A DNA stretch of 64,000 nt from Streptomyces sp. NRRL B-1347 (GCF_000720325.1 NZ_JOJM01000062.1:9335-73334); one strand, 5' to 3'; positions 17,144 through 26,090 are shown, counted from the first letter of the stretch. Notes: generated from the letters alone by a model not told the origin. Made by a program: numbers and translations.

Positions 17144-18016
17144 GTGCCCAAGGTGTCCTCGGTGGTCGTCCCGTATGCGTCGTACTTGCGTGTGTACGAG
17201 CCCCTCGCCGCCTTTCCCGAGCCCGAGCGCAGCCACTGGGCGCGCTACGCACGCCGCTCGGAGCGGCCCTCCTGCCAGGACGAACTGCGGGCCTCGCTCG
17301 CCGATCTGGCGCCCACGCCGCCGATCCCGGTGCCGGTGCACGAGAGCCGCGACGCGTTCGTGGTCGAGGCGGACGGCGTGGTGTGCGTCTGCCCCTGGCG
17401 CACCCGGCTGCGCGGCTGGCAGGCCCTCGGCGACCTGGCCGAGCAGCTGCCCGCGCCGGTCCTGGACGCGGTCATCCCGCCGGTGGTGCGCCGGCAGGCG
17501 ACCGCCGACTACGAGGCGTGGCTGGCCCGCAACCCCGACGCGCGCCCCTGGATCCGCACCGCGACCTGGCACGTCCCGCTGAACTGGTTCGTCCTGGTGG
17601 CGGACGAGGAGCGCTTCTACGACACGGGGTACGCCGACGCCTGTGACGAGGGCGAGCCGCCCGGGGCCGCGGCGCCCGTCCTGCGGTACCGCACGCCGAT
17701 GGTGCAGGCCCGCCGCCGGGTCGCGCGGGGCCTGAAGGCGCTGCGCGACGCCATGGACGAGGGGCCGCTCATCGACGGCCTGGTGGACGTGGGCCGGTGG
17801 CTGGAGGAGTTCCACCCGCGCTCGCTCGTCGAGCTGGACTACGGCGGCCTGGTGCACACGCTGTCGCGGGAGACGCTCGACGAGGACCACTCGGCGGCGG
17901 ACGTGGCCGCGGGCATCGAGGCGCTGCGCGACGGTGACGGCGTGGGCGCGGGCGAGGCGTACGCGCGGCTCGTCGAGCGGTGGCGCGCGGTCCGGGAGCG
18001 GCAGTTCTCGAACTGA
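17144..18016 (+). CDS. conserved hypothetical protein (Streptomyces core)
   Basis: This 290-residue soluble protein has no signal peptide or membrane helix. I do not recognise a domain. It is rich in Arg, Glu and Trp (DLAPTPPIPVPVHESRDAF; RPWIRTATWHVPLNWF; GRWLEEFHPRSLVELDYGGL). The GTG at 17144 has GGAGGA three bases upstream; the longer frame from 16937 lies within the vdh promoter region and is unlikely. It always sits between vdh and bldC in my recollection of Streptomyces maps (SCO4090 position). Confidence 0.8.
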   Translation: MPKVSSVVVPYASYLRVYEPLAAFPEPERSHWARYARRSERPSCQDELRASLADLAPTPPIPVPVHESRDAFVVEADGVVCVCPWRTRLRGWQALGDLAEQLPAPVLDAVIPPVVRRQATADYEAWLARNPDARPWIRTATWHVPLNWFVLVADEERFYDTGYADACDEGEPPGAAAPVLRYRTPMVQARRRVARGLKALRDAMDEGPLIDGLVDVGRWLEEFHPRSLVELDYGGLVHTLSRETLDEDHSAADVAAGIEALRDGDGVGAGEAYARLVERWRAVRERQFSN

Positions 18017-18547
18017 CGTCGCGTTCCTTGACGAAGCCGTGACCCCGAGCCGGCGGTTTTCCCCTGGAAGTAGTGCATCCTGGGCTTTCCTTGTCCCGGC
18101 GCCGGGACGTAGGTCCCGATCCGGGCCTTTGCCTCAAGCGTGATGGACCGCACTTAACTGACCCTTGCGCTGATCAGCCTTCCTCATGCCAAAATAGGAC
18201 AAGGAGTCCGGACAGGGCTCCTTCCGTCCAACTACGGGCGGAATGCTCTGCATTGCACGCTATGGGGGGTCTGTTGACTCCTGATCGCTCTGTGACTGAT
18301 CGTCACTGTGGCGTGACTGTCCGCTATGGCATGGTCCATCGGCTTCCGTCGCTGATGGACACCTGGGAGGGCAATTCCATCGGTTTGGCCGACGCGGCTG
18401 GACGGATGGTGTAGTTGTAGTGCCGAGGACAAGCCGTTCGTCCTATAACCGACTCGACTCGCGTCCGCCATTTCGGGCAACGCGGGTCAAGGTGCAGAAT
18501 TTAGAGGAATGAACCGAGAAGGTTCGGTTCTCCCGAGGAGGCCGCTC
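18017..18547 (+). promoter_or_regulatory. long upstream region of bldC
   Basis: This 531-bp gap includes a perfect 16-bp palindrome GTCCCGGCGCCGGGAC (18093-18108), probably the terminator of the preceding gene. An AT-richer stretch follows from 18145. GTGAC-TGATC-GTCAC (18292-18306) is a dyad, with a further GTGAC at 18312. Close to bldC, GAACCGA (18511-18517) is inverted as TCGGTTC (18524-18530), so the 5' leader may fold next to the ribosome-binding site. No ORF is supported. A long control region fits a developmental gene. Confidence 0.5.
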
Positions 18548-18754
18548 ATGACCGCTCGCACCCCTGATGCCGAGCCGCTGCTGACCCCGGCTGAGGTTGC
18601 CACGATGTTCCGCGTCGACCCCAAGACGGTCACGCGCTGGGCCAAGGCTGGCAAGCTCACGTCGATTCGCACGCTCGGCGGGCACCGCCGTTACCGCGAG
18701 GCCGAGGTCCGCGCACTGCTCGCGGGCATTCCGCAGCAGCGCAGCGAGGCCTGA
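18548..18754 (+). CDS. bldC: BldC developmental regulator (MerR-like DNA-binding protein)
   Basis: This 68-residue protein is a winged helix-turn-helix of the MerR type without an effector domain. It reads EPLLTPAEVATMFRVDPKTVTRWAKAGKLTSIRTLGGHRRYREAEVRALL. BldC binds cooperatively to direct repeats and delays entry into development in Streptomyces. The ATG at 18548 with CGAGGAGG upstream gives the known 68-residue length; the frame extends to 18509 without support. The strong terminator at 18909 ends its transcript. Confidence 0.97.
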   Translation: MTARTPDAEPLLTPAEVATMFRVDPKTVTRWAKAGKLTSIRTLGGHRRYREAEVRALLAGIPQQRSEA

Positions 18755-18908
18755 CGCAGGGCGTTATCGCAGCAAGAAGTACACATCGGACGAAGAGCAC
18801 CATCGCTGCCGGGTCCCCCAACCCGGCCGTACCGTCCGACCCATAGCTCCACACGACGCGGGTCCTGCCCCAACGGGGCCCCTGCCTGAGCCACTTGGGT
18901 GCGTCGTC

Positions 18909-18947
18909 GATCGCGCTGGACTCCGCCGGGTCCAGCGCGATCTTTTT
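18909..18947 (+). terminator. bldC terminator with T run
   Basis: GATCGCGCTGGAC (18909-18921) pairs perfectly with its complement at 18930-18942 across an 8-nt loop, followed by TTTTT. It is the most classical intrinsic terminator in the window and leaves a ~150-nt 3' UTR on bldC. Confidence 0.93.
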
Positions 18948-19268
18948 GTGTCCGGGCTCCCGTGCCGGGGCCGCTCGCCCTACACGCTCTCCCAGGCTTC
19001 AACAAGGTGGCTCACAGGGGCGCTCAACAGCGCGCACCGCGAGGCTCTACCGGTAGGTGCAATTGCACATATTAGATTGACCTGTTGTAGGGCGGGTGTA
19101 AGTTCAACGGTTTCTGAAACTCATTCGGTGACTACCGTCACACGCACCGTGGCTTGTTGGCTTTGCCGCCCTTGCGCTAATGGGGCGTAGCGCCCGGACG
19201 GGGAGAACACTCCCGCTTCCGTGGCTCTCAGCTTCGCACCGCGCGGGTGCCGTGCGCGGCGGCTTTGG
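18948..19268 (+). promoter_or_regulatory. AT-rich intergenic block with an orphan promoter
   Basis: After the bldC terminator there is a perfect 12-bp palindrome GTGCAATTGCAC (19057-19068). It is followed by TTGACC (19077-19082), a 16-bp spacer and TAAGTT (19099-19104), a good housekeeping-type promoter on the plus strand. Downstream are GTGAC-TACC-GTCAC (near 19128-19141) and the 3' end of a convergent minus-strand gene. No plus-strand ORF follows, so a small or antisense RNA is possible. Confidence 0.45.
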
Positions 19269-19496
19269 TCATGCCTTGGGGGGACTTTCGTCCTCGCATT
19301 GCCCGGTGTGCCGCTCGGCGGCCTCGGGCGTCTCTGTGGCCTCGTGCGCGTCGTCGGCGGGCTCCATCGCCAGGCGCAGCAGCCGGTGGCAGATGGGGCA
19401 GTGCCGGGTCACGTGGCGGTAGCTCGACGCTGCGGCGAGATGGGCGCGCAGCAGGGCGCGCGTCTCGTGCCGTGCGGATGCGGGGACTGGCGTCAT
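19269..19496 (-). CDS. small CPxCH-motif protein (DUF6274-like)
   Basis: This 75-residue protein has a basic, His/Arg-rich N-terminal half and a single H32-C33-P-I-C36-H37 knuckle that could bind zinc or iron. The C-terminal half is acidic. A textbook ribosome-binding site (GGAGGTGAGG) precedes the ATG at 19496. It resembles a small Streptomyces-specific family beside bldC that I recall as DUF6274; function is unknown. With only two cysteines it might dimerise around a metal. Confidence 0.75.
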   Translation of the reverse strand: MTPVPASARHETRALLRAHLAAASSYRHVTRHCPICHRLLRLAMEPADDAHEATETPEAAERHTGQCEDESPPKA

Positions 19497-19631
19497 GCCT
19501 CACCTCCGGGGGGCGTGGCCGCCCCTGGGCCCCTGGGTCCTGCTGACTGGGGTACCGGCGGAATGTGACGCCGTCAAGAAGGGCGGCGCGGAATCGGGCC
19601 GGGGGCCTTGGGCGGGTTGTCGCCCTTCGGG

Positions 19632-19656
19632 CTCGTCCTCAAACGCCGGACGGGCT
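19632..19656. repeat. dispersed intergenic repeat, copy 1
   Basis: This 25-bp sequence, whose core is CTCAAACGCCGGACGGGCT, recurs identically at 29455-29479. From memory the same core is scattered in gene-end positions across many Streptomyces genomes. The flanking CCCTTCGGGCTCGT extends the inverted character of the element. Confidence 0.75.
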
Positions 19657-19695
19657 CGAAGGATGCCGACGCGTCCGTTGGGCTGTCGCAACGCG

Positions 19696-19730
19696 AAAGC
19701 GGGCCGCACCTTGACGGTGCGGCCCGCTTT
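19696..19730 (-). terminator. terminator of tRNA-Asp
   Basis: A perfect 15-bp stem (AAAGCGGGCCGCACC at 19696-19710 with 19716-19730, 5-nt loop) begins 6 nt beyond the tRNA 3' end on the minus strand. Confidence 0.85.
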
Positions 19731-19735
19731 TTCTG

Positions 19736-19810
19736 CGGTCCTGACGGGATTTGAACCCGCGGCCTCCACCTTGACAGGGTGGCGAGCACTCCAAACTGCT
19801 CCACAGGACC
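19736..19810 (-). tRNA. tRNA-Asp (anticodon GTC), copy 1
   Basis: From 19810 the minus strand reads GGTCCTG as acceptor and ends CAGGACC-G. The anticodon loop carries GTC and the T-loop GTTCAAAT. CCA is not encoded. The 75-nt sequence is identical to the copy at 26403-26477. Confidence 0.95.
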
Positions 19811-19902
19811 AGGTTTCGCGGCGCTTGTACTGCGTTGCGCTGCGAGAAGGACTGTACAGGAGTGCAGGCCAGCGGTCGAACTCACCCTGGGTGTCCGTCC
19901 GG

Positions 19903-22900
19903 TTACGGCACCGCCGCGTCGATGGCCTTCACGATGCGCTTGTCCGAGACGGGGTAGGCCGTGCCGAGCGCGTGGGCGAAGTAGCTGACGCGCAGCTCCT
20001 CGATCATCCAGCGGATGTCCAGGACCTCCTGCGGGACCGGGCGGCCCCGCGGCAGCTGCTCCAGGAGCCAGGCGTACTCGTCGCGCATCTCGCGGACCTT
20101 CTCCATGCGCGTGGTGTCGCGCTGCACGTTCGCCGGCATCTGCTGGAGGCGGCGGTCGGCGGCGACCATGTAGCGCATCAGGTCCGGCAGCCTGCGGATG
20201 CCCGCCGCGGTGACGAAACCGGGCTTGATGACGGCGTCCAGCTGCTCCCGCACGTCCTGGAGGTTGGCGAGCAGCGCGGGGCTCCTCGTCGACTTCAGGC
20301 GCCGCTCACAGGCCTGCCAGGCGGCGAGGACCTGCTGGACCTGCGCGACCGCGCGGACCGTCGTGTCGACGATCTCGGCGCGCACCTTCTCGTAGAGCTT
20401 GCGGTACGACTCCTCGTCCCACACGGGCCCGCCGAAGTCCGCGATCAGCTTGTCCGCGGCGGCGGTCGCGCAGTCGGCGAAGAGGGCGGGCATGGAGCCG
20501 TGCGGGTTCGCCGACAGGGCGAGCTTCTGCTGGTTGGTCAGCTTGTCCTGGGCGAACTTGGCCGGATTCACCGGGATGTTGCGCAGGATGAGCCGGCGCG
20601 TGCCCTTCCACATGGCCTGGGCCTGCTCCGCCTCGGTGTCGAAGAGGCGTACGGAGACCGTGTCGCCGTCGTCGACCAGGGCCGGGTAGGCCTTCACGGG
20701 CTGGCCCGCCCTGCGGGTCTCGAAGACGCGGCTGAGCGACCCGATGGTCCAGTCCGTGAGGCCGGTGCGCTCGATGGTGGCGCCGCCCGTGCGCTCCGCG
20801 GTGGCGGCCGCCGCCTGCGACAGGGCCTTGCGGGCCTTCGGCTTGAGCTGGAGCTTCAGGGCCTCCAGGTCCTTGTCCTCGGCGAGCTTGCGGCGCCGCT
20901 CGTCGGTGATCCGGAAGGTGATCTTCAAGTGGTCGGGTACGCGGCCGAGGTCGAAGTCGTCGCCGTGCACCGGCACGCCCACCATCTTCTGCAGCTCGCG
21001 GGCGAGCGTGACGTGCAGCGGCTCCTGCAGCGGCACGGCCCGCTTCAGGAACTCCTTGGCGAAGTTCGGCGCCGGGACGTAGTTGCGGCGGATCGGCTTC
21101 GGCAGGGAGCGGATCAGCTCCGTGACGACCTCCTCGCGCAGGCCGGGGATCTGCCAGTCGAAGCCCTCCGCCGAGACCTGGTTGAGCACCTGGAGGGGGA
21201 TGTGGACCGTCACGCCGTCCGCGTCCGCGCCCGGCTCGAACTGGTACGTCACCCGGAACTTCAGCGGGCCCTGCCGCCACGAGTCCGGATAGTCGTCCTT
21301 CGACACGTCGCCCGCGCGCTCGTTGATGAGCATGGAGCGCTCGAAGTCGAGCAGCTCCGGCTCGTCGTGGCGCTTCTTCTTCCACCACGAGTCGAAGTGC
21401 GCGCCCGACACGACGTCCTCGGGCACGCGCTGGTCGTAGAAGTCGAAGAGCGTCTCGTCGTCGACGAGGATGTCGCGGCGCCGCGCCCGGTGCTCCAGCT
21501 CCTCGACCTCGGTGAGCAGCCTGCGGTTGTCGGCGAAGAACTTGTGGTGCGTGCGCCAGTCGCCCTCGACGAGCGCGTTGCGGATGAACAGGTCGCGGGA
21601 GACCTCGGGGTCGATCCGCCCGTAGTTCACCTTGCGGTCGGTGACGATCGGGACGCCGTACAGCGTCACCTTCTCGTACGCCATCACGGCCGCCTGGTCC
21701 TTCTCCCAGTGCGGCTCGCTGTACGTGCGCTTGAGCAGGTGCTGGGCGAGCGGCTCGACCCACTCCGGCTCGACGCGCGCGTTCACCCGGGCCCACAGGC
21801 GTGACGTTTCGACGAGCTCGGCGGACATCACGAAGCGCGGCGGCTTCTTGAACAGCGCCGAGCCCGGGAAGATCGCGAACTTCGCGCTCCGCGCCCCCAG
21901 GTACTCGTTCTTGGCGCCTTCCTTCACGTCCTTCATGCCGATGTGCGACAGCAGGCCCGCGAGCAGCGAGATGTGGACCTGCTTCTCGGCGGCGTCGCTG
22001 TCGTTCAGCTGGATGCCCATCTGCTTGGCGACCGTGCGCAGCTGGGTGTAGATGTCCTGCCACTCGCGGATGCGCAGGAAGTTCAGGAACTCCCGCTTGC
22101 ACATGCGGCGGAAGGCGGAGGAGCCGAGCTCCTTCTGCTGCTCGCGCACGTACCGCCACAGGTTCAGATACGCCAGGAAGTCCGACGTCTCGTCCTTGAA
22201 CCGGGCGTGGTTCTGGTCGGCCTGCGTCTGCTTGTCGGCGGGGCGCTCGCGCGGGTCCTGGATGGACAGGGCGGCGGCGATCACCATGACCTCGCGGACG
22301 CAGCCGTTCTTGTCGGCCTCCAGGACCATGCGGGCCAGGCGCGGGTCCACGGGCAGCTGCGCCAGCTTGCGGCCCTGCTGGGTGAGGCGCTTGCGCGGGT
22401 CCTTCTGCGCCGGGTCGAGCGCGCCGAGCTCCTGGAGGAGCTGGACGCCGTCGCGGATGTTGCGGTGGTCCGGCGGGTCGATGAAGGGGAACTTCTCGAT
22501 GTCGCCGAGGCCCGCCGCGGTCATCTGGAGGATGACCGACGCCAGGTTCGTACGGAGGATCTCCGCGTCCGTGAACTCCGGACGGGCGGTGAAGTCGTCC
22601 TCGGAGTACAGGCGGATGCAGATGCCGTCGGAGGTACGGCCGCAGCGGCCCTTGCGCTGGTTGGCGCTGGCCTGGCTGATCGCCTCGATGGGCAGGCGCT
22701 GCACCTTCGTGCGGTGGCTGTAGCGCGAGATGCGGGCCGTGCCCGGGTCGATCACGTACTTGATGCCCGGGACGGTCAGGGACGTCTCGGCGACGTTGGT
22801 CGCCAGGACGATTCTTCGGCCGGTGTGCTGCTGGAAGACGCGGTGCTGCTCGGCGTGCGAGAGCCGCGCGTACAGCGGGAGCACCTCGGTGAACTTGTAC

Positions 22901-23844
22901 TTCCTCTTCTCCAGGGCGTCCGCCGTGTCGCGGATCTCGCGCTCGCCGGAGAGGAAGACGAGGATGTCGCCCTTGCCCTCGGCCTGGAGCTCCTCGACCG
23001 CGTCCGTGATCGCGGTGATCTGGTCGCGGTCCGGGTCGTCGCCCTCCTCCTCCAGGAGCGGGCGGTAGCGCACCTCCACCGGATACGTCCGGCCGCTGAC
23101 CTCGACGATCGGGGCGTCACCGAAGTGCCGCGAGAAGCGCTCGGGGTCGATGGTCGCGGAGGTGATCACGACCTTCAGGTCCGGGCGCTTCGGAAGCAGC
23201 TGGGCGAGGTAGCCGAGCAGGAAGTCGATGTTGAGCGAGCGCTCGTGGGCCTCGTCGATGATGATCGTGTCGTAGGCGCGCAGCTCGCGGTCCGTCTGGA
23301 TCTCGGCGAGCAGGATGCCGTCCGTCATCAGCTTCACGTACGTGTTGCCGCTGACCTGGTCCGTGAAGCGGACCTTCCAGCCGACGGCCTCGCCCAGGGG
23401 CGTGTTCAGCTCGTCGGCGACGCGCTCGGCGACCGTGCGGGCCGCGATGCGCCGCGGCTGCGTGTGGCCGATGAGGCCGCGCACGCCCCGGCCGAGCTCC
23501 AGACAGATCTTCGGGATCTGGGTGGTCTTGCCGGAGCCCGTCTCACCCGCGACGATCACGACCTGGTGGTCGCGGATCGCCTCCAGGATCGCGTCCTTCT
23601 TCTGGCTGACCGGCAGCTGTTCGGGGTAGGTGATCGCGGGCACGCCGTCGGCGCGGCCCGCCATCCTGGTGGCGGCCTGGTCGATGTCCGTCGCGATCTC
23701 GGCGAGGACGGTGGCCCGGGCCTCGGGCTTGCGGATCCGGCGCGCACCTTCGAGCCGCCGGCCGATGCGGTGCGCGTCGCGCAGCGACAGCTCCGACAGG
23801 CGGGGGGCGAGGGCGTCGAGGGTGAGGGCGGGCTGCGTAGACAT
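19903..23844 (-). CDS. hrpA: ATP-dependent RNA helicase HrpA
   Basis: This 1313-residue DEAH-box helicase acts on RNA and, in Escherichia coli, helps rescue stalled ribosomes. Walker A is GETGSGKT (100-107), the DEAH box is at 197-200 and motif III is SAT near 224. Motif VI is QRKGRCGRTSDG. Behind the helicase core lie the winged-helix/HA2/OB segments and the long DUF3418 C-terminal domain that defines HrpA. Length agrees with the family. The ATG at 23844 is the natural start (MSTQPALTL). It is monocistronic. Confidence 0.95.
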   Translation of the reverse strand: MSTQPALTLDALAPRLSELSLRDAHRIGRRLEGARRIRKPEARATVLAEIATDIDQAATRMAGRADGVPAITYPEQLPVSQKKDAILEAIRDHQVVIVAGETGSGKTTQIPKICLELGRGVRGLIGHTQPRRIAARTVAERVADELNTPLGEAVGWKVRFTDQVSGNTYVKLMTDGILLAEIQTDRELRAYDTIIIDEAHERSLNIDFLLGYLAQLLPKRPDLKVVITSATIDPERFSRHFGDAPIVEVSGRTYPVEVRYRPLLEEEGDDPDRDQITAITDAVEELQAEGKGDILVFLSGEREIRDTADALEKRKYKFTEVLPLYARLSHAEQHRVFQQHTGRRIVLATNVAETSLTVPGIKYVIDPGTARISRYSHRTKVQRLPIEAISQASANQRKGRCGRTSDGICIRLYSEDDFTARPEFTDAEILRTNLASVILQMTAAGLGDIEKFPFIDPPDHRNIRDGVQLLQELGALDPAQKDPRKRLTQQGRKLAQLPVDPRLARMVLEADKNGCVREVMVIAAALSIQDPRERPADKQTQADQNHARFKDETSDFLAYLNLWRYVREQQKELGSSAFRRMCKREFLNFLRIREWQDIYTQLRTVAKQMGIQLNDSDAAEKQVHISLLAGLLSHIGMKDVKEGAKNEYLGARSAKFAIFPGSALFKKPPRFVMSAELVETSRLWARVNARVEPEWVEPLAQHLLKRTYSEPHWEKDQAAVMAYEKVTLYGVPIVTDRKVNYGRIDPEVSRDLFIRNALVEGDWRTHHKFFADNRRLLTEVEELEHRARRRDILVDDETLFDFYDQRVPEDVVSGAHFDSWWKKKRHDEPELLDFERSMLINERAGDVSKDDYPDSWRQGPLKFRVTYQFEPGADADGVTVHIPLQVLNQVSAEGFDWQIPGLREEVVTELIRSLPKPIRRNYVPAPNFAKEFLKRAVPLQEPLHVTLARELQKMVGVPVHGDDFDLGRVPDHLKITFRITDERRRKLAEDKDLEALKLQLKPKARKALSQAAAATAERTGGATIERTGLTDWTIGSLSRVFETRRAGQPVKAYPALVDDGDTVSVRLFDTEAEQAQAMWKGTRRLILRNIPVNPAKFAQDKLTNQQKLALSANPHGSMPALFADCATAAADKLIADFGGPVWDEESYRKLYEKVRAEIVDTTVRAVAQVQQVLAAWQACERRLKSTRSPALLANLQDVREQLDAVIKPGFVTAAGIRRLPDLMRYMVAADRRLQQMPANVQRDTTRMEKVREMRDEYAWLLEQLPRGRPVPQEVLDIRWMIEELRVSYFAHALGTAYPVSDKRIVKAIDAAVP

Positions 23845-23927
23845 ACGCGGTCCAGGATCTCACCCGGTGCTCACAGGTGGCCAACCGATTTCCCGGGGCG
23901 CGCGCCGCGGCACGTACCATTCCGGGC

Positions 23928-24308
23928 ATGTTGTCCCGTGTGCGTACGCCGTGGTGCCCCCTGGTGGCGGTGCTGCTCGTGGTGCTCGGGGCGTTCTGCG
24001 GGCCCGCCGTCGCGGACCGGCCCGCGCCGCCCGTCGAGCAGGCGGCACACGTCTTCGTCCAGGACGCCGACGGGCGCGGCGCGCCGGGCTGCGGCCGGAG
24101 CGACACCTCCGACCTGGGGCAGCGGCCCGCGGTGCCGCCGCGCCAGGGGCCCGGATACGAGCTGCCGCCGTCGGCGTACGCGGCCCGTGTCGTCGACTGC
24201 GGCACCTGGGGCGGCGAGCTCGCCGCCGTGCGGGCCGTCGCGTCGCTGCGCGCGCCGCCGCCGCTCACACCGCCGTCACCGGTGGACCTCTCCGTACTGC
24301 GCGTGTAG
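23928..24308 (+). CDS. small secreted hypothetical protein
   Basis: This 126-residue protein has an N-terminal signal-peptide-like stretch (LVAVLLVVLGAFCGPAVADRP, cleavage near 28-30) followed by an Ala/Pro/Arg-rich mature part with two cysteines (GCGRSD, VVDCGTW) that could form a disulfide. I do not recognise a family. It precedes the DsbA-like/CcdA-like redox pair on the same strand, separated by a hairpin, so a link to envelope thiol chemistry is only a suggestion. Confidence 0.6.
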   Translation: MLSRVRTPWCPLVAVLLVVLGAFCGPAVADRPAPPVEQAAHVFVQDADGRGAPGCGRSDTSDLGQRPAVPPRQGPGYELPPSAYAARVVDCGTWGGELAAVRAVASLRAPPPLTPPSPVDLSVLRV

Positions 24309-24310
24309 GA

Positions 24311-24329
24311 GGCCCCTGTCTCAGGGGCC
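24311..24329 (+). terminator. short hairpin after the small secreted protein gene
   Basis: GGCCCCTG-TCT-CAGGGGCC starts 2 bp past the stop codon. It may be a terminator or attenuator before the thiol redox operon. Confidence 0.6.
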
Positions 24330-24376
24330 CCTTCAGTCACGCACGCCTACGCACGCAACAGGAGAAGCGCAGCACC

Positions 24377-25147
24377 ATGTCCACTTCCCGCAAGAATTCC
24401 CGCAAGAAGAAGAACATCGCCGTCGTCGCCGCGGTCGCCATCGCCGCAGGGGCGCTCGGTCTCGCCTCGTACACGGCCACCAAGCCGGGGGACTCCTCGT
24501 CCTCAAAGTCCTCCGCGTCCGCCGGGAAGGGCACGGACTCCGCCGCGCCGGAGGCGGGTGTCTTCCCCGAGCTGGAGGCCCTCGCGCGCCGCGACGCCAA
24601 GGACCCGCTCGCCCAGGGCAAGGCCGACGCGCCCGTCGTCATGATCGAGTTCGCGGACTTCAAGTGCGGCTTCTGCGGCAAGTTCGCCCGTGACACCGAG
24701 CCCGACCTGGTGAAGAAGTACGTCGACAACGGCACCCTGCGCATCGAGTGGCGCAACTTCCCGATCTTCGGTGAGGACTCCGAGCGGGCGGCGCGCGGCG
24801 CCTGGGCCGCGGGCAAGCAGGGCCGGTTCTGGCAGTTCCACCAGGCCGCGTACGCGGACGGCGCCAAGGAGAAGGGCTTCGGCGAGGGGCGGCTCAAGGA
24901 GCTGGCGCGCGAGGCCGGGGTCAAGGACGTCCCGCGCTTCCTGCGGGACGCCGAGAGCGACGCGGCCAAGGCGGCGGTGAAGAAGGACCAGGACCAGGGC
25001 TACAAGCTCGGTGCCACGTCCACGCCGTCCTTCCTGATCAACGGGCGGCCCATCGCGGGCGCGCAGCCCCAGTCCGTCTTCGAGGAGGCGATCGAGAAGG
25101 CGGCGGCGAGCCGGGCCGCGGGCGGCAAGGGCGGTGCCGGCAAGTGA
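24377..25147 (+). CDS. DsbA-family thiol:disulfide oxidoreductase (membrane-anchored)
   Basis: This 256-residue protein has a basic N terminus, one transmembrane/signal-anchor helix (13-31), a Ser/Lys-rich linker and a thioredoxin_4 (DsbA/BdbD-like) domain. The active site is C97-G-F-C100 and the cis-Pro loop is TSTPSF near 220. It should catalyse disulfide exchange outside the membrane. AGGAGA precedes the ATG at 24377. The stop overlaps the next gene's start (GTGA, 25144-25147), so it is coupled to the CcdA-like membrane partner. Confidence 0.9.
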   Translation: MSTSRKNSRKKKNIAVVAAVAIAAGALGLASYTATKPGDSSSSKSSASAGKGTDSAAPEAGVFPELEALARRDAKDPLAQGKADAPVVMIEFADFKCGFCGKFARDTEPDLVKKYVDNGTLRIEWRNFPIFGEDSERAARGAWAAGKQGRFWQFHQAAYADGAKEKGFGEGRLKELAREAGVKDVPRFLRDAESDAAKAAVKKDQDQGYKLGATSTPSFLINGRPIAGAQPQSVFEEAIEKAAASRAAGGKGGAGK

Positions 25148-25995
25148 CGGCCGACGTCGGATACTTCGCCGCCTTCCTCGCCGGGCTCCTCGCCCTGGTC
25201 AGCCCGTGCAGCGCGCTGCTGCTCCCGGCGTTCTTCGCGTACTCGATCGACTCCACGTCGCGGTTGCTCGCCCGGACCGGGATCTTCTACGCCGGGCTCG
25301 CCACGACCCTCGTGCCGCTGGGCGCCGCCGGGTCGACGGCCGGGCGGTTCTTCTTCGGGCACCGGGAGCAGCTGGTCTTCTGGGCGGGCTGGACGATCAT
25401 CGCGCTCGGGGTCGCGCAGGTGGTGGGGCTCGGCTTTGCCTCCCGCCGTCTGGCCGAGCTGTCCGGGCGCATCCGGCCCACCACGGCGGTGTCGGTGTAC
25501 GCGCTCGGCGCCGTCTACGGGCTCGCCGGGTTCTGTGCGGGCCCGATCCTCGGCAGCGTCCTGACGGTCGCCGCGGTGAGCGGCAGCCCGGTGTACGGGG
25601 GCGCGTTGCTCGCCGTGTACGCGCTGGGGATGGCGGTGCCGCTGTTCGTGCTCGCCGCGCTGTGGGAGCGGTTCGACCTGGGGCGGCGGCGGTGGCTGCG
25701 CGGCCGCGCCTTCCGCGTGGGCCGGCTTGAGCTGCACACGACGTCCCTGCTCTCGGGCCTGTTCTTCGTGCTGCTCGGTGCCCTGTTCCTCGCCTACGAC
25801 GGCGCTGCCGCGCTGCCCGGCCTCCTCGACGTGGACGACTCGTACACGGTCCAGGAGCGGGCGAGCCGCATCGGCGACGCGGTTCCGGACTGGGCGGCCC
25901 TGCTCGGCCTCGTCGCCGTGGCGGCCACGGTCGCCGTCACGGCGGCCGTCCGCACCCGCCGCCCGGACTCCCGCCCGACCCCGGACACGGAGTGA
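25144..25995 (+). CDS. CcdA/DsbD-like transmembrane electron carrier
   Basis: This 283-residue membrane protein has about six or seven helices. It carries the two cysteines of the CcdA family: Cys22 in LVSPCSALL and Cys131 in GLAGFCAGP. It is expected to pass reducing equivalents from cytoplasmic thioredoxin to the extracytoplasmic DsbA-like partner encoded immediately upstream with a 4-bp overlap. The C-terminal helix (258-275) extends the usual CcdA length. The target (cytochrome c maturation or another secreted thiol protein) is not shown by context. Confidence 0.88.
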   Translation: MTADVGYFAAFLAGLLALVSPCSALLLPAFFAYSIDSTSRLLARTGIFYAGLATTLVPLGAAGSTAGRFFFGHREQLVFWAGWTIIALGVAQVVGLGFASRRLAELSGRIRPTTAVSVYALGAVYGLAGFCAGPILGSVLTVAAVSGSPVYGGALLAVYALGMAVPLFVLAALWERFDLGRRRWLRGRAFRVGRLELHTTSLLSGLFFVLLGALFLAYDGAAALPGLLDVDDSYTVQERASRIGDAVPDWAALLGLVAVAATVAVTAAVRTRRPDSRPTPDTE

Positions 25996-26004
25996 CCCCA
26001 CCCT

Positions 26005-26030
26005 CCGGGCGGACCTACGGGTCCGCCCGG
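26005..26030 (+). terminator. terminator of the DsbA/CcdA operon
   Basis: CCGGGCGGACC (26005-26015) pairs perfectly with GGTCCGCCCGG (26020-26030) with a 4-nt loop, 10 bp after the stop. Confidence 0.85.
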
Positions 26031-26090
26031 GGGCGGTTGTCCGGGGTGTGCTGATGGAGTCCCCCCGCCAACTGGCGCGCGGGGCAAGCC

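Noticed and set aside
21943..24693. 916-codon plus-strand frame opposite hrpA
   Set aside because: Shadow frame of hrpA; it runs through the DsbA start and lacks domains.
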